This document shows positions 1 to 9,604 of a DNA stretch of 64,000 bases, one piece after another. Source of the stretch: Phytomonas francai (taxonomy: Eukaryota; Euglenozoa; Kinetoplastea; Trypanosomatida; Trypanosomatidae); contig MJCC01000009.1 in NCBI GenBank assembly GCA_001766655.1, positions 129,496-193,495 of the forward strand, read 5' to 3'. The stretch's first letter is position 1. Every line of letters starts with the position of its first letter. The notes under the pieces are model-generated. The model ran no database searches. It was given only the letters and a program-made list of their open reading frames with translations, and was not told the DNA's origin. Both the position numbers and the translations under genes were made by a program.

Positions 1-1
1 C

Positions 2-1813
2 GGCGGCCGCCCGGCGAACGCCTTCGCGCTGACGGCCGCGACCGCGCGCGCGAAGGCGGCCGCCGTCCAGGACTACGTCGGCGGCCTCGTCGCGCGGCAC
101 GCGGAGGGCGGCGGGAAGCTTCTCCTTTTCGCCCACCACCACGCGATGCTCGCGGCCCTGCGCGCGGCCGTCGAGGGCGCGCGGCCGCGGCGCCCCGTCG
201 ACTTCGTCCTCGTCGCGGGCGAGACGCCGGCCGGGCGGCGCGAGGCGCTGCTCCGGCACTTCCAGCGGGAGCCCGCCTGCCGGGTCGCGATTCTGTCGAT
301 GCGCGCGTGCGGGGCCGGGCTCAACCTGACGGCCGCCCGCGTCGTCGTCTTCGCCGAGCTCGACTGGAGCCCGAGCACGCACCTGCAGTGCGAGGACCGC
401 GTCCACCGCATCGGGCAGGAGGCCCCGTGCACGATTCGCTACCTCCTCGCCGAGGGCACCACCGACAGCCTCCTTTGGCCCCTCCTCCAGGCCAAACTCG
501 CGGTGACCGCCGCCGTCCTCGAGGGCGGCGCCGACGACGGCCGCCGCCTCCACCACGACGCCGACCCCAAGAGGGTCGCCCCCCGCGAGGCCTCCGCCCC
601 GCCCACGCAGAGCACCCTCGAGGACTTCTTCCCGCCCTCCCAGAAAAGCCCACGCGCGGGGGGGAAGGAGGACCTCGAGGAAAGCGAAGACCTCGAGGAA
701 AGGGAGGAGGTCAAGGAAAGGGAAGAGGTCGAGGAAAGGGAAGAGGTCGAGGAGGAGGCGGGCCCGCCGCCCGCCGACCCCCCCCTCACCCCCCCCACGA
801 AGCCCCTCATGACCATCGACGAGTACCGCCGCGCGCGCGCGCTTTCGAAGGCCGCCGCCGGCGATAAATCGGACGCCCACGGCCGAGCCTGCGAGCACCC
901 GCCGGCCGCCGTCGTCGCCGCCACCTCCGTCCTCGACCTCATGCACCGCCAAACGACGGTGGAAACGGCCGAGAGCCCCGCGCGAATCGCCCGGGCAAAA
1001 ATAGCAGGGACTTCTGAAGCCCCGGCCATCGCGAAACCGACGCGCACGACCATGCAAAATGCCGGTCCCCACGCGCCGCTTTCCTCTCCACGGCATCCGA
1101 TTTCTTCCGCCGCCCCTCCTCCGATGGAGAGGATGCTCTTTTCGGCCCCGCTTTCCTCCATCGCCGGGCGTGGCTCGTGGGAGCCCACCCGGCGTACGAC
1201 ATTTCTCCTCAATCCTGCCCCCCAACCCCAGCCGCCCACGCCGTCTACCGCCACCCCTTCGCCTCCTGAAATCGCTAATAATAATCCGAATCGCGATCCT
1301 CATTATCGCGGGAATGGCTTTATTCGCGGCCCTGAGGGGGTGGAGGCCACTTCGACATCCTCCTCACCGCCAACGGGCGATATTTCGCCAGATAAAGGGT
1401 CGAGTGGGGTCCTGACGGCGGCCCCGAATACGCTTTTGCGCATTCCTCTTGGATTTAAACGGCGAGCCGCCGCTGTGAGCTCGCCGCCGATGAAATATCC
1501 AGCCTCGGAATCCGTAAAGGAAAAGGGATTCATTTCGGAAATGGAAGAAAAGAGGCCGCCGGAGGCTTCGGTAATGGAGGGGGGGGCGCCTTTGCACGCC
1601 TTGGCGCCCGGATTGCCGATCCTAGCCACGACCACTGGGGCCAACGAAGCGGTTTGCGTTCCGTCAGAGAAAGATTCAGGGGCCACACAAGGTGAACCTT
1701 CGCCAATTCCCATCGCATTTTTGATGGCTTGTGGAAAACCGAAGGTGAGGCCGCGAACCACCTTTCTGTTTGGAAAGGATAATAGCGCTGTATCGGATGC
1801 ATCCATGTCGTAA
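2..1813 (+). CDS. SMARCAL1/ZRANB3-like SNF2 helicase, C-terminal part (5' truncated by window edge)
   Basis: The frame is open from base 2, so the gene starts outside the window; the first ATG at 146 is internal. What remains is the second RecA lobe of a SNF2-family ATPase: a strand reading KLLLFAHHHAM, the segment LSMRACGAGLNLTAA, then VVVFAELDWSPS and EDRVHRIGQ (motif VI with its arginine finger), ending in LWPLLQAKL. This wording is typical of the SMARCAL1/ZRANB3 annealing helicases, which rewind RPA-coated DNA at stalled replication forks in the nucleus. After about residue 170 the protein becomes low-complexity, with an acidic E/R/V repeat encoded at 668-757 and a long Pro/Ser/Ala tail that is probably disordered. 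GC content falls through the tail. The family is clear; the exact orthologue cannot be settled without the N-terminus. Confidence 0.85.
   Translation, partial: GGRPANAFALTAATARAKAAAVQDYVGGLVARHAEGGGKLLLFAHHHAMLAALRAAVEGARPRRPVDFVLVAGETPAGRREALLRHFQREPACRVAILSMRACGAGLNLTAARVVVFAELDWSPSTHLQCEDRVHRIGQEAPCTIRYLLAEGTTDSLLWPLLQAKLAVTAAVLEGGADDGRRLHHDADPKRVAPREASAPPTQSTLEDFFPPSQKSPRAGGKEDLEESEDLEEREEVKEREEVEEREEVEEEAGPPPADPPLTPPTKPLMTIDEYRRARALSKAAAGDKSDAHGRACEHPPAAVVAATSVLDLMHRQTTVETAESPARIARAKIAGTSEAPAIAKPTRTTMQNAGPHAPLSSPRHPISSAAPPPMERMLFSAPLSSIAGRGSWEPTRRTTFLLNPAPQPQPPTPSTATPSPPEIANNNPNRDPHYRGNGFIRGPEGVEATSTSSSPPTGDISPDKGSSGVLTAAPNTLLRIPLGFKRRAAAVSSPPMKYPASESVKEKGFISEMEEKRPPEASVMEGGAPLHALAPGLPILATTTGANEAVCVPSEKDSGATQGEPSPIPIAFLMACGKPKVRPRTTFLFGKDNSAVSDASMS
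668..757 (+). repeat. 18-nt tandem repeat inside the helicase tail
   Basis: About five imperfect copies of an 18-base unit of the form GAAGAGGTCGAGGAAAGG lie in frame and encode a Glu-rich heptad-like stretch. Copies differ at one to three bases. Copy number is likely to vary between strains. Confidence 0.8.
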
Positions 1814-2442
1814 TGATCTTTTTCACGAATCTTCCATGAGGTTTCCCCTTTACTATGGTGGCATAAAGGAGAAACGAAACATGGGTGCGCGCATTTGTAG
1901 GCTTGTTCGAATCCGAGCGTTCGCCAAACATGTAGGGCCGTTTGGCTGCGTATAGTAATAGTCTAGAAAGCAGAAATTGGGTGGCAGAGATTTACATTTA
2001 TTTTTATTCGTATCTTAATTGCCTGGAGCATCATTGCGAGATTGACAGCATGCGTGTTTTGTCAATTAGGTTGTTTTGGAAATTAACGAATCGAAAGTGT
2101 TGGGTATGCTTCTCTTAACACGTCACACAAAGTAAAAAAAGAAGAGGGATCCTCTTAGTTATTTTGCTTGCATAATTGCTTATTGGTTTATTTGTTCCCA
2201 CTACTACTGCTGTAGGGAAAGAAAAAAAATATTTGCCATGCTTCAACTTCTTTGTAACCTACACAGGAACCGAGGGTTTCGTGAGAGGAAAAGGTCAACC
2301 TAAAGGGAAAACAAAATTATCCAAATATCCATTCAATTTGACCAGCGCCTCGAGAATCAAAGCTACTGAATACGCATCGTAACATATATAAATATAAATA
2401 TAAATATTCCTTTATAAAACTTGGAATCTCACGTAAATAAGT
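1814..2442. other. Intergenic spacer, helicase to USP gene
   Basis: AT-rich spacer. Short open stretches here start at non-ATG codons or overlap the upstream gene and have no protein-like composition. I see no RNA gene. A short A/T repeat (TATAAA-like) lies at 2385-2415, just before the next start codon. Confidence 0.6.
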
Positions 2443-4929
2443 ATGAAACAGTCCTGTATAGCGGAATGCAGCGGAAGGGATTCGCTGTATAGGCCAATCG
2501 ATTTCGTACGCTACCGCAAACCGCACGTCGTGAGTTACCCTCGCCACGCCATCGTGTTGAACCCCCAACACACCCAACAACAGCGCGAGGTCACGCAAAA
2601 ATGCCTCGACAACGACGAGAGAAGCTCCTGCTCTAGCCAAGATGAAAACGATTCCGCGAGCGAGGACGAGGAGGATCCTCGGCGGATGGACAAGACAAGC
2701 TTTTTGTGCAGTAGTGAGGAGCTTCGTCAGTGCATGCACCTCCGCTGGCGGGAAGTCGGGCCGGCCGGGGTCGGGCTGGTCAATCTTGGAAATACTTGCT
2801 TTATGAATGCCGTCCTCCAGGCAATCTGCTATACCCCCGCCCTCTCCCAGTACTTTTCTGAGCGGTTTAAGGTCGCGAATACCTCGTTTAACGCGCCCTT
2901 TGACTTTGCCTACGCACTTGGGGAGACGATTCGGCAGATTATGGGCTCGTCCAGATCCAATAGCGACTATTCTCCAACTTCTCCAAGAGGGGGTACGCCG
3001 AAATCGGCGTACCGTCCGGGAATAATCGCTACTCGTTTGCCCTCCCTATCCAAACGATTCCGCATCGGAACGCAGAGCGATGCGCACGAGTTCACCGTCC
3101 AGCTTCTTTCCGCGTGCGAAAAGTCCATCTTGCATCGCTTGGTGGGCACAAAGAAATTGGAGCCTCGTGTGGCCTTGACAACGGCGTTATTTCAAATCTG
3201 CGGGGGCTATCTCCGCTCACAGGTTGCCTGGAGCGCGCACGACGAGATTAAATACCTTAAGAACGCGGGCAAGCATCAGGAGGCGACCGATTTAAAGCTC
3301 TCTCTCCAACAAAAAGCGTCTAGCGAAAAGAACGCCCCTGGAAAGCATCATAATCATCACCCTTCGCATGCGGAGAAGCTTGTTTCGAATACTTACGATC
3401 CGATGACGGTTTTACATATTGAGCTCGTCGGCTATACTTTAGAGCAGTCCCTGGAGGCTTTTTGTGAGCCCGAAAAGCTATCCGGTCGGTGTTATGCCAC
3501 TCCACGCGAGGTCAACGTCCACGCTACGAAGCAAATGACAATTCACATCCCGCCCAATGTCCTCATGATTCACCTCAAACGGTTTCAAAACACCGGCGGG
3601 AAGGTCAGCCGGCATGTGCGCTATCCATTGGAGCTGGACCTCTCGCCTTTTACTACGGAATCTGTCGAGCGGAGGCAGCAATCGCCTAAACATCAGGATA
3701 AGGAAGAGAAGAATAGCTCCCGCGGGGGATTACGCTACGAGCTTAATGCCATTTGCATTCACGAGGGGGGTTCGATTAACCATGGACATTACTACACCGT
3801 CGTGCGCGCGCGCAATGGGATGTGGTATCTTTGCGATGATTCAAGAGTTTACCCTGTCAGCGTGGAAAAGGCGTTAAGCCAGCAGGCTTATATGCTCTTT
3901 TACTCCCGAATTCCAGTTGAAAAAGTGAAGGTGAGCAAACGCCCTGAAAATAGTGAAAAGACAGCCTCGAAGAGGCCCTCATTTGAGAAAGGTTTGGATA
4001 TGCTCAAATCGAATACTATGGTAAGTGAGGTTTGGGGGGAGGAACTTAGCGAAGGAGAAGTGATTACTCATCTTCGTGAGCGTCAGCAGAAGGAGGTGGG
4101 CGCGGTGGGTAAAAAGAATGACGTAAATTCAATCGAGGACAAAACGCCCAGAGCTTCAATCTCTCCCTTATCTTTTTCATTGGATGAAAAAGTGATGCGG
4201 CAAAAGACACAGACAAAACCTTATACGTGGACAGGAGCACGCACAGAGCGGGATTCCTCTGACGATTCGGATGAAGATGAATCCAACGAAACGAATTTGA
4301 GTATGTCGCGTAAGCGTACTTTAAACGATAAGGCTAAGGATTCATATCTAAGATTATACCCCTTACAAAATAAAAATTATTTGTCGAAGGAAGATAACCC
4401 AAGGATTTGCGAAACCTCTAAGGAGCCGCCACAACTTTCCCTCCCGAACGTCCTTCGATCTTCGCCTTCAATGAAAGACGACTCAGTAACCACTGCCGCC
4501 GAAAATATAATAAAGAAGCGTAATGAAATGAATCCAAAGGAGTGGGTTCGTGTACGGAAGGTGGACCCATCCTCGCTAGTTTCACGTGAAACGTTAAATA
4601 ATACTAGCAATAGTAATGGTATTAGTATTGGGCATTCTTCTTCGGCTATCCTGCATACAGGCATTCATGCTGTTGCCAAGCTGCACGACCACATCGCGCA
4701 GACAACGCCGTCGACGATTCAACAGCGCGCGGATGCCCCGAAATTTCAGCAAAGAGTTCGAGATCCGATGTGGGAAATGGAGATGGATCGAGGCCGCGTG
4801 AAGAAAGTACGTTCAAAAGCTTCAGAAAATGAATCTTCGCAAGGGGATCTTGATAGTACTAAGAAGAGAAATCCATTCCAAGCCGCAGCATCAAACCGTT
4901 TCGATATTCGAGGAAGAAAAATCCGTTAA
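2443..4929 (+). CDS. Ubiquitin carboxyl-terminal hydrolase (USP family, peptidase C19)
   Basis: 828 residues starting at the ATG. The USP domain occupies about residues 105-490. The Cys box GLVNLGNTCFMNAVLQAIC carries the nucleophile Cys119. The His box reads INHGHYYTVVRARNG with His449 as the catalytic base, followed by WYLCDDSRV with the Asp that completes the triad. A QSDAHEF motif lies between the boxes. USP enzymes remove ubiquitin from proteins; the compact catalytic core resembles the USP36/USP42 group. The region after residue 490 is charged, Ser/Lys rich and probably disordered, with a basic C-terminus that could serve nuclear or nucleolar targeting (inference). All catalytic residues are present, so it should be active. 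Confidence 0.92.
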   Translation: MKQSCIAECSGRDSLYRPIDFVRYRKPHVVSYPRHAIVLNPQHTQQQREVTQKCLDNDERSSCSSQDENDSASEDEEDPRRMDKTSFLCSSEELRQCMHLRWREVGPAGVGLVNLGNTCFMNAVLQAICYTPALSQYFSERFKVANTSFNAPFDFAYALGETIRQIMGSSRSNSDYSPTSPRGGTPKSAYRPGIIATRLPSLSKRFRIGTQSDAHEFTVQLLSACEKSILHRLVGTKKLEPRVALTTALFQICGGYLRSQVAWSAHDEIKYLKNAGKHQEATDLKLSLQQKASSEKNAPGKHHNHHPSHAEKLVSNTYDPMTVLHIELVGYTLEQSLEAFCEPEKLSGRCYATPREVNVHATKQMTIHIPPNVLMIHLKRFQNTGGKVSRHVRYPLELDLSPFTTESVERRQQSPKHQDKEEKNSSRGGLRYELNAICIHEGGSINHGHYYTVVRARNGMWYLCDDSRVYPVSVEKALSQQAYMLFYSRIPVEKVKVSKRPENSEKTASKRPSFEKGLDMLKSNTMVSEVWGEELSEGEVITHLRERQQKEVGAVGKKNDVNSIEDKTPRASISPLSFSLDEKVMRQKTQTKPYTWTGARTERDSSDDSDEDESNETNLSMSRKRTLNDKAKDSYLRLYPLQNKNYLSKEDNPRICETSKEPPQLSLPNVLRSSPSMKDDSVTTAAENIIKKRNEMNPKEWVRVRKVDPSSLVSRETLNNTSNSNGISIGHSSSAILHTGIHAVAKLHDHIAQTTPSTIQQRADAPKFQQRVRDPMWEMEMDRGRVKKVRSKASENESSQGDLDSTKKRNPFQAAASNRFDIRGRKIR

Positions 4930-5454
4930 AATGAAGTGATTTTGGCTCCCTTCTCAATCTTATACCAATGAAGGATTTTTTGACAACTTCCATTCTTGGA
5001 AGCTATGCTCATTCTAATTATTGATGCCGAATAATGTTTATTTTTTTACTCTGTTTGTATATGTATGTGTATGTGTGTGTGTCTGTGTGTGTTTGTCTTT
5101 TTATCTACGCTTAAAAATAAATAGCAGTAATCACATCCGTTGAATTGCTGTATTCTGTTTAATCATCTAAACTACTGTATTAATGCATTACAAGGGGTGT
5201 ATATACTCCTCCCTTTATTTTTATGGATCTTGAGTGTCCCTCTTTTTAGTGACATTTACCACATCTACAGGCTTTAGGATGTTATTTATCACTCCTTGTT
5301 GATATTCCGATTTAAAATACAATTCCCCCCTCCCCTCCCTTTTCCCCCTCTTTTTAATCCCTTCTTTCGATTACCCTCCAGCGTGAACGAACCTTTCTCG
5401 TCCGTACCCCACACACTTTACCTAGCGTATCGAAATATCCCCCTCTCACTCGCA

Positions 5455-5455
5455 G

Positions 5456-5488
<33 letters not shown>

Positions 5489-5493
5489 CACAT
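5455..5493 (+). repeat. CA dinucleotide repeat
   Basis: Runs of ACAC broken by two ATAT steps, in the 5' flank of the ATP synthase subunit c gene. Confidence 0.85.
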
Positions 5494-5606
5494 ATACACG
5501 CCTCTCTCTCTCAATATCCCGCACACCGGTATCCATTGTTGCAGCGCTATTCTCATCCATCGTGTTACAGCCAACGATACGCTCTATAGCTCCTTCAACC
5601 CCCGCT

Positions 5607-5607
<1 letters not shown>

Positions 5608-5637
<30 letters not shown>
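5608..5637 (+). repeat. (TAC)10 trinucleotide repeat
   Basis: Ten perfect TAC units, 36 bases before the ATP synthase subunit c start codon, probably in its 5' untranslated region. Confidence 0.9.
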
Positions 5638-5673
5638 GTTAACCCACCGCACGCCTTGTAACAGTTGTCACAG

Positions 5674-6009
5674 ATGATGCGTCGTGTGGGGCTGCGCCCT
5701 TTGGGGCGTCCTGCGGGGGCCCTCTTTGTCGGGCATCCCGCCACGTCTCTGCTCTGCGCGCCGCGCACGGCCTCGACGGTGGCGGTCTCCGTGCAGGGGC
5801 TGCACTACGTCGGTACCGGCCTCGCCGCGATCGCGCTGGCCGGCGTGGGGATGGGCATCGGGACCATCTTCGGCTCCCTCCTCCTCGCCTGCGCACGGCA
5901 GCCGAACCTCACAAAGCTGCTTTTTAACTATGCTATTCTGGGGTTTGCCCTGACAGAGGCTATTGGCCTCTTCGCGCTGATGCTCGCTTTTCTGATGCTC
6001 TTCTCGTAG
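5674..6009 (+). CDS. Mitochondrial ATP synthase Fo subunit c (ATPase subunit 9)
   Basis: 111 residues from the ATG at 5674; an upstream TTG at 5665 in the same frame is not needed. The first 36 or so residues, [13 protein letters not shown] and onward, are Arg-rich without acidic residues, as in a cleavable mitochondrial presequence. The mature part has the two-helix hairpin of subunit c: a glycine-rich first helix ([15 protein letters not shown]), the polar loop ARQPN, and a second helix with the proton-binding Glu95 in [10 protein letters not shown]. Subunit c forms the rotor ring of the inner-membrane ATP synthase. Trypanosomatids encode several nuclear copies differing in presequence; from memory, one sits in this syntenic block in T. 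brucei. Confidence 0.95.
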   Translation: MMRRVGLRPLGRPAGALFVGHPATSLLCAPRTASTVAVSVQGLHYVGTGLAAIALAGVGMGIGTIFGSLLLACARQPNLTKLLFNYAILGFALTEAIGLFALMLAFLMLFS

Positions 6010-6107
6010 ATAATCAGGAGAGGAAAGAGGGGGTAGGAAGGGGGACGCGTTTAGATGAAAAAAAAAGTGGTCCTCCAGAGATAGTATTTAACCCCCTTTT
6101 TAACAAA

Positions 6108-6146
<39 letters not shown>

Positions 6147-7780
6147 TCATTGAGGGGAAAACCGTTGAAAAATGACAGTGTGATATAAATTTTTGATTAG
6201 GCAGAAAACGCATCTAAACCAATCGACAACGTCCAAATGACAATAGAAGAGCGAAGCGGATGCATAGTGACGAATGGTAAAAAAAAAGTTCAACTCACAT
6301 ATAGCGTTTGATAGTATCTGTGTTTCGTTGTTTAAAACATTTTAGGGATCTTTTTACTTTTTTGATTGTTTCCAATATATTTTATTTTCTGTATTTTTCC
6401 TGTTTTTACTTTAAACCTGAAACAGGAAAGTCGTGAAGTATACGATATCTGATACCGGAAATATTTTTTAAGAATGGGAAACTTTATCTCTTTTTAAATT
6501 ATTTTGATTATCTTTTACTTGTTATCATGCTTTTTTATTATTCATTGCATTTTATTAATTCGCGTCTTCCCGGTTTCCCTTCATCTTAGCATTTTATTTA
6601 GTCTTTGTATTTCCTGAATAATTAAAGCTTAAGGATGTAATAGGATGATGAACCTTTCAAACCGGCAAATCGGAAAATATTTTTGCGTTCCGGAACTCAA
6701 GAATATGTTTTCATCGAAACGATGTCAGATCATGTAAACATATAAAAGACATAGCTTCATGCTGCCTATGGCTTATACATACGTATAGTAATTTCTGTGT
6801 GTGTATGTGTGTGTGCATTTAGGCTTAGCAGCTCAAGGTTCTTGTACATGATAATGCTTCATGTTTTGTGAATTATAATTAGTGTATTAATGTAAGCAAG
6901 GAATGGTTGCACCGATTCTCGTCGGAAAATGGCACCTTTTCTACGGTGCATAGTATTCTGAGCAGCTATTTCTTTTGCCAGTTTTTGTTCACTTTAGTTA
7001 GGCCAGATGTAATCATATGACTTCTTCCTATGTATGATATTATTCTTTTTGTATTTATACTTCTTACTTTATTATTCTTTTTCCACACTCTCCTGCATCT
7101 TAAATTTCATAAATTTTATTTGCACTGACGTGAATAAATGGATACTTAAAATATCATGGTTTGATATATAAAAAATAATGTTACGAATGCATCCTTCGTC
7201 AATAACAACCCAAAAGAAGTTTCCCATTTCCTGTTGCTCGAAAGGATTGAAGATGGTAACTTTTTTTTTACAAATCGGATTGATGTACGTATTCGATTTT
7301 GCTGAGATCCAATACTTTCATACTTTTTAAAACCTTTTCTCCCTCGTATTCCATTCAATATCTTTCTTTAACTGCTTAGATTTAGGAGAAAGGGATTCAT
7401 TTATTCGTGATCCCTTTGAGGGATTTCCTTCCATTGAAAGAACGAAATACCTCTTTTCTACAAAGAACTAGTGTCTTGACTCAGTAGTGATCAATTTACC
7501 TTTCCAGATATTTTGTTGGTTTTCAGGTTTTAGTTGAGCCTTTTTTAACTTTCAATCTCAATTTCTTTACCAATTAGGATTCTTTGGGTTAGAAGAAAAA
7601 AAAACAACAGAAAGAGCATATAGAAGACGGAGGCGAAGCAGCACTTTCTTGAAACTGTATATTTATATATAGTTAGATTGATCTCTTGATAATACAAAAG
7701 AGCCTATCGTAGAGGAAAAATACACACAAATAGGTTCGAAAGAAAGGGAGAGCGATAAAAAGAAGTGAGCGAGCGGAGGC
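6010..7780. other. Long intergenic spacer, ATP synthase c to kinesin
   Basis: 1.77 kb of AT-rich DNA with a TA repeat at 6111-6142, many T-runs and no convincing reading frame on either strand. No tRNA-like or other RNA structure recognised. Most of it is probably the 3' untranslated region of the upstream gene and the 5' flank of the kinesin gene. Confidence 0.55.
6111..6142. repeat. TA dinucleotide repeat
   Basis: About 16 AT units in the 3' flank of the ATP synthase subunit c gene. Confidence 0.9.
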
Positions 7781-9604
7781 ATGAGCAATAGTAGTCGTAT
7801 CTGTGTAGCGGTTCGCAAGCGGCCCGTCCCCGAGGGCGCCGACAGCGATATCGTCGAGACCTCGAGCCCCAACCTCATCGTGAACGAGCCCAAGATCAAG
7901 TACGACCTGACGCCCTACACGGAGCGGCATATCTTCACCTTTGACGAGGTCTTCGGCGAGGAGGTGAACAACGTGCAGGTGTACGAGCGGTGCTGCCTGC
8001 CCTTGGTCGAGACCGTCTTCAGCCACGGCAACGCGACGTGTTTTGCCTACGGGCAGACGGGCTCCGGCAAGACCCACACGATGCTCGGCTCGACGAAGGA
8101 GCCCGGCCTCTACGCGATCGCCGCGCGCGAGATCTTCGCGCGGGCGGCCCACCTCAACGCGGACGTCTTCGTCGCCTTCTATGAGATCTACGGGCGGAAG
8201 ATCTTCGACTTGCTGAACGACCACGAGCGGCTCTTCGCGCGCGAGGACGCGGACAAGGTGATCAACATCTGCGGTTTAAGCGAGCACGAGGTCGGGGATA
8301 TTCAGGAGATTTTGGATGTGATTAGGAGAGGAAGTGCCTACCGGGCGGCCGGGCAGACGAGCGCAAACAGCGAGAGCAGCCGCTCCCACGCGGTGCTTCA
8401 GATAGAGGTCCGGGAGCGGGCTCCTGCCGGCGGGGGCCCGAACTACGGCCGCCGCGGGCCGAAGACAATCGGAAAGATCTCCTTTATCGACCTGGCGGGC
8501 AACGAACGCGGGGCGGACACCTTCGACTGCGATCGTAAGACTCGGATGGAGGGGGCGGAGATCAACAAGTCGCTTCTGGCGCTGAAGGAGTGCATCCGGG
8601 CGCTGGGGATGGGGAAGAGCCACGTGCCCTTTCGCGGGTCGATCCTGACGGAGGTCCTGCGGGACTCCTTCACGGGGAACAGCCGCACGACGATGATCGC
8701 GACGATCTCGCCGACGGCGCAGCACTGCGTGAACACGATCAACACGATGCGGTACACGCAGCGGGTGAAGGACCTCGGCGGGGGGGGCGGGGGGAAGGTC
8801 GAGCAGGTCGCCCTCGCGGCCCCCGCCGGCGGCGCGCGGCGACTCAAACGCAAGCCCTTCGAGGCCGCCCCGCCGATCCGAAATCGGCCGGAGTGGGTCA
8901 GCGACTTCGCGCCGCTGGAGCCGGGCGGGGGGGGGGAGGAGCCCCCCCAGCAGGTCACCCTCGCGGGCGGGGCCGCCGTGCGCTCGCCGGCGGGCCGCCC
9001 CTGGCGCTCGCCGAACGGGCAGCCCGCGGGAAGGCCGCCGCCGCCGCCGCGCGAGGAGGCCCACCGCGGCGGCCGCGGCGCCGTCCGCGTCCGCGTGAAG
9101 GACCCGAAGATCGCGACGATCGTGCAGAACCACATCGCCGCGCTCGAGCAGGCCGACGACGACGACGACGAGGAGGAGGAGGAGGACGGGGGGGGGGCGA
9201 ACGCCGGCGGCGCCCACCACGCCCACCGCGATAGCGGCGAGGGGCACCGGAGCGCCGGAAACGCCAACGGCGGCGCCGTCCTCCGGAAGGACGAGGAATG
9301 GCAGGTCCGCAAGGTCCACGCCTACGTCGTCGAGGAGATCGGCAAGGCCGAGGAGAAGCTCGTCGCCCTCCACCGCCGCCATATCGACTCCAAGATGACC
9401 GGGATCAAGGACGAAATACGCGCGATTCAGTCCTTCGAGGAGTCGGACTCGGTCGACGAGTACGTGAATAAGGTCCGGAATCTCTTGGAGAAACAAAAGG
9501 CAGACATGGATCAAATAGTCAAGATGCTCGTCTCGATTAGTGATATGCTAAAAGATGAAGAGGATCTATCAAAGACTTTGAATTCGTCGAATAAGATACG
9601 CTAA
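7781..9604 (+). CDS. Kinesin-13-like microtubule motor with N-terminal motor domain
   Basis: 607 residues. The motor domain spans about residues 5-330 at the extreme N-terminus: RICVAVRKRP, the P-loop GQTGSGKT at 91-98, switch I NSESSRSHAVLQI, switch II IDLAGNERG, then EINKSLLALKECIRALG and VPFRGSILTEVLRDSF. Phrases such as TERHIFTFDEVF, CFAYGQTGSGKTHTM and RTTMIATISPT are typical of kinesin-13, which depolymerises microtubule ends. The class-specific KVD finger reads Lys40-Tyr41-Asp42. After the motor come a Gly/Pro/Arg linker, an Asp/Glu run near residue 450, and a C-terminal helical segment from about 510 likely to form a coiled coil. Third positions are almost all G or C up to residue 560, while the last 30 codons are AT-richer. 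Confidence 0.9.
   Translation: MSNSSRICVAVRKRPVPEGADSDIVETSSPNLIVNEPKIKYDLTPYTERHIFTFDEVFGEEVNNVQVYERCCLPLVETVFSHGNATCFAYGQTGSGKTHTMLGSTKEPGLYAIAAREIFARAAHLNADVFVAFYEIYGRKIFDLLNDHERLFAREDADKVINICGLSEHEVGDIQEILDVIRRGSAYRAAGQTSANSESSRSHAVLQIEVRERAPAGGGPNYGRRGPKTIGKISFIDLAGNERGADTFDCDRKTRMEGAEINKSLLALKECIRALGMGKSHVPFRGSILTEVLRDSFTGNSRTTMIATISPTAQHCVNTINTMRYTQRVKDLGGGGGGKVEQVALAAPAGGARRLKRKPFEAAPPIRNRPEWVSDFAPLEPGGGGEEPPQQVTLAGGAAVRSPAGRPWRSPNGQPAGRPPPPPREEAHRGGRGAVRVRVKDPKIATIVQNHIAALEQADDDDDEEEEEDGGGANAGGAHHAHRDSGEGHRSAGNANGGAVLRKDEEWQVRKVHAYVVEEIGKAEEKLVALHRRHIDSKMTGIKDEIRAIQSFEESDSVDEYVNKVRNLLEKQKADMDQIVKMLVSISDMLKDEEDLSKTLNSSNKIR

Larger units (their letters stand above)
4930..5673. other. 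Intergenic spacer with microsatellites
   Basis: AT-rich, with a TG/TA-rich stretch near 5055-5095, a pyrimidine-rich stretch (CCCTCCCTTTTCCCCCTC type) at 5326-5385, a CA repeat and a TAC repeat. The pyrimidine tract is a plausible trans-splicing signal for the ATP synthase gene. No coding region seen. Confidence 0.6.

Noticed and set aside
2176..2382. 68-codon frame before the USP gene
   Set aside because: Starts at TTG, low-complexity Lys/Thr content, no support from a splice site.
5455..6142. CRISPR-like or origin-like repeats
   Set aside because: These are simple CA, TAC and TA microsatellites without spacers of constant length.
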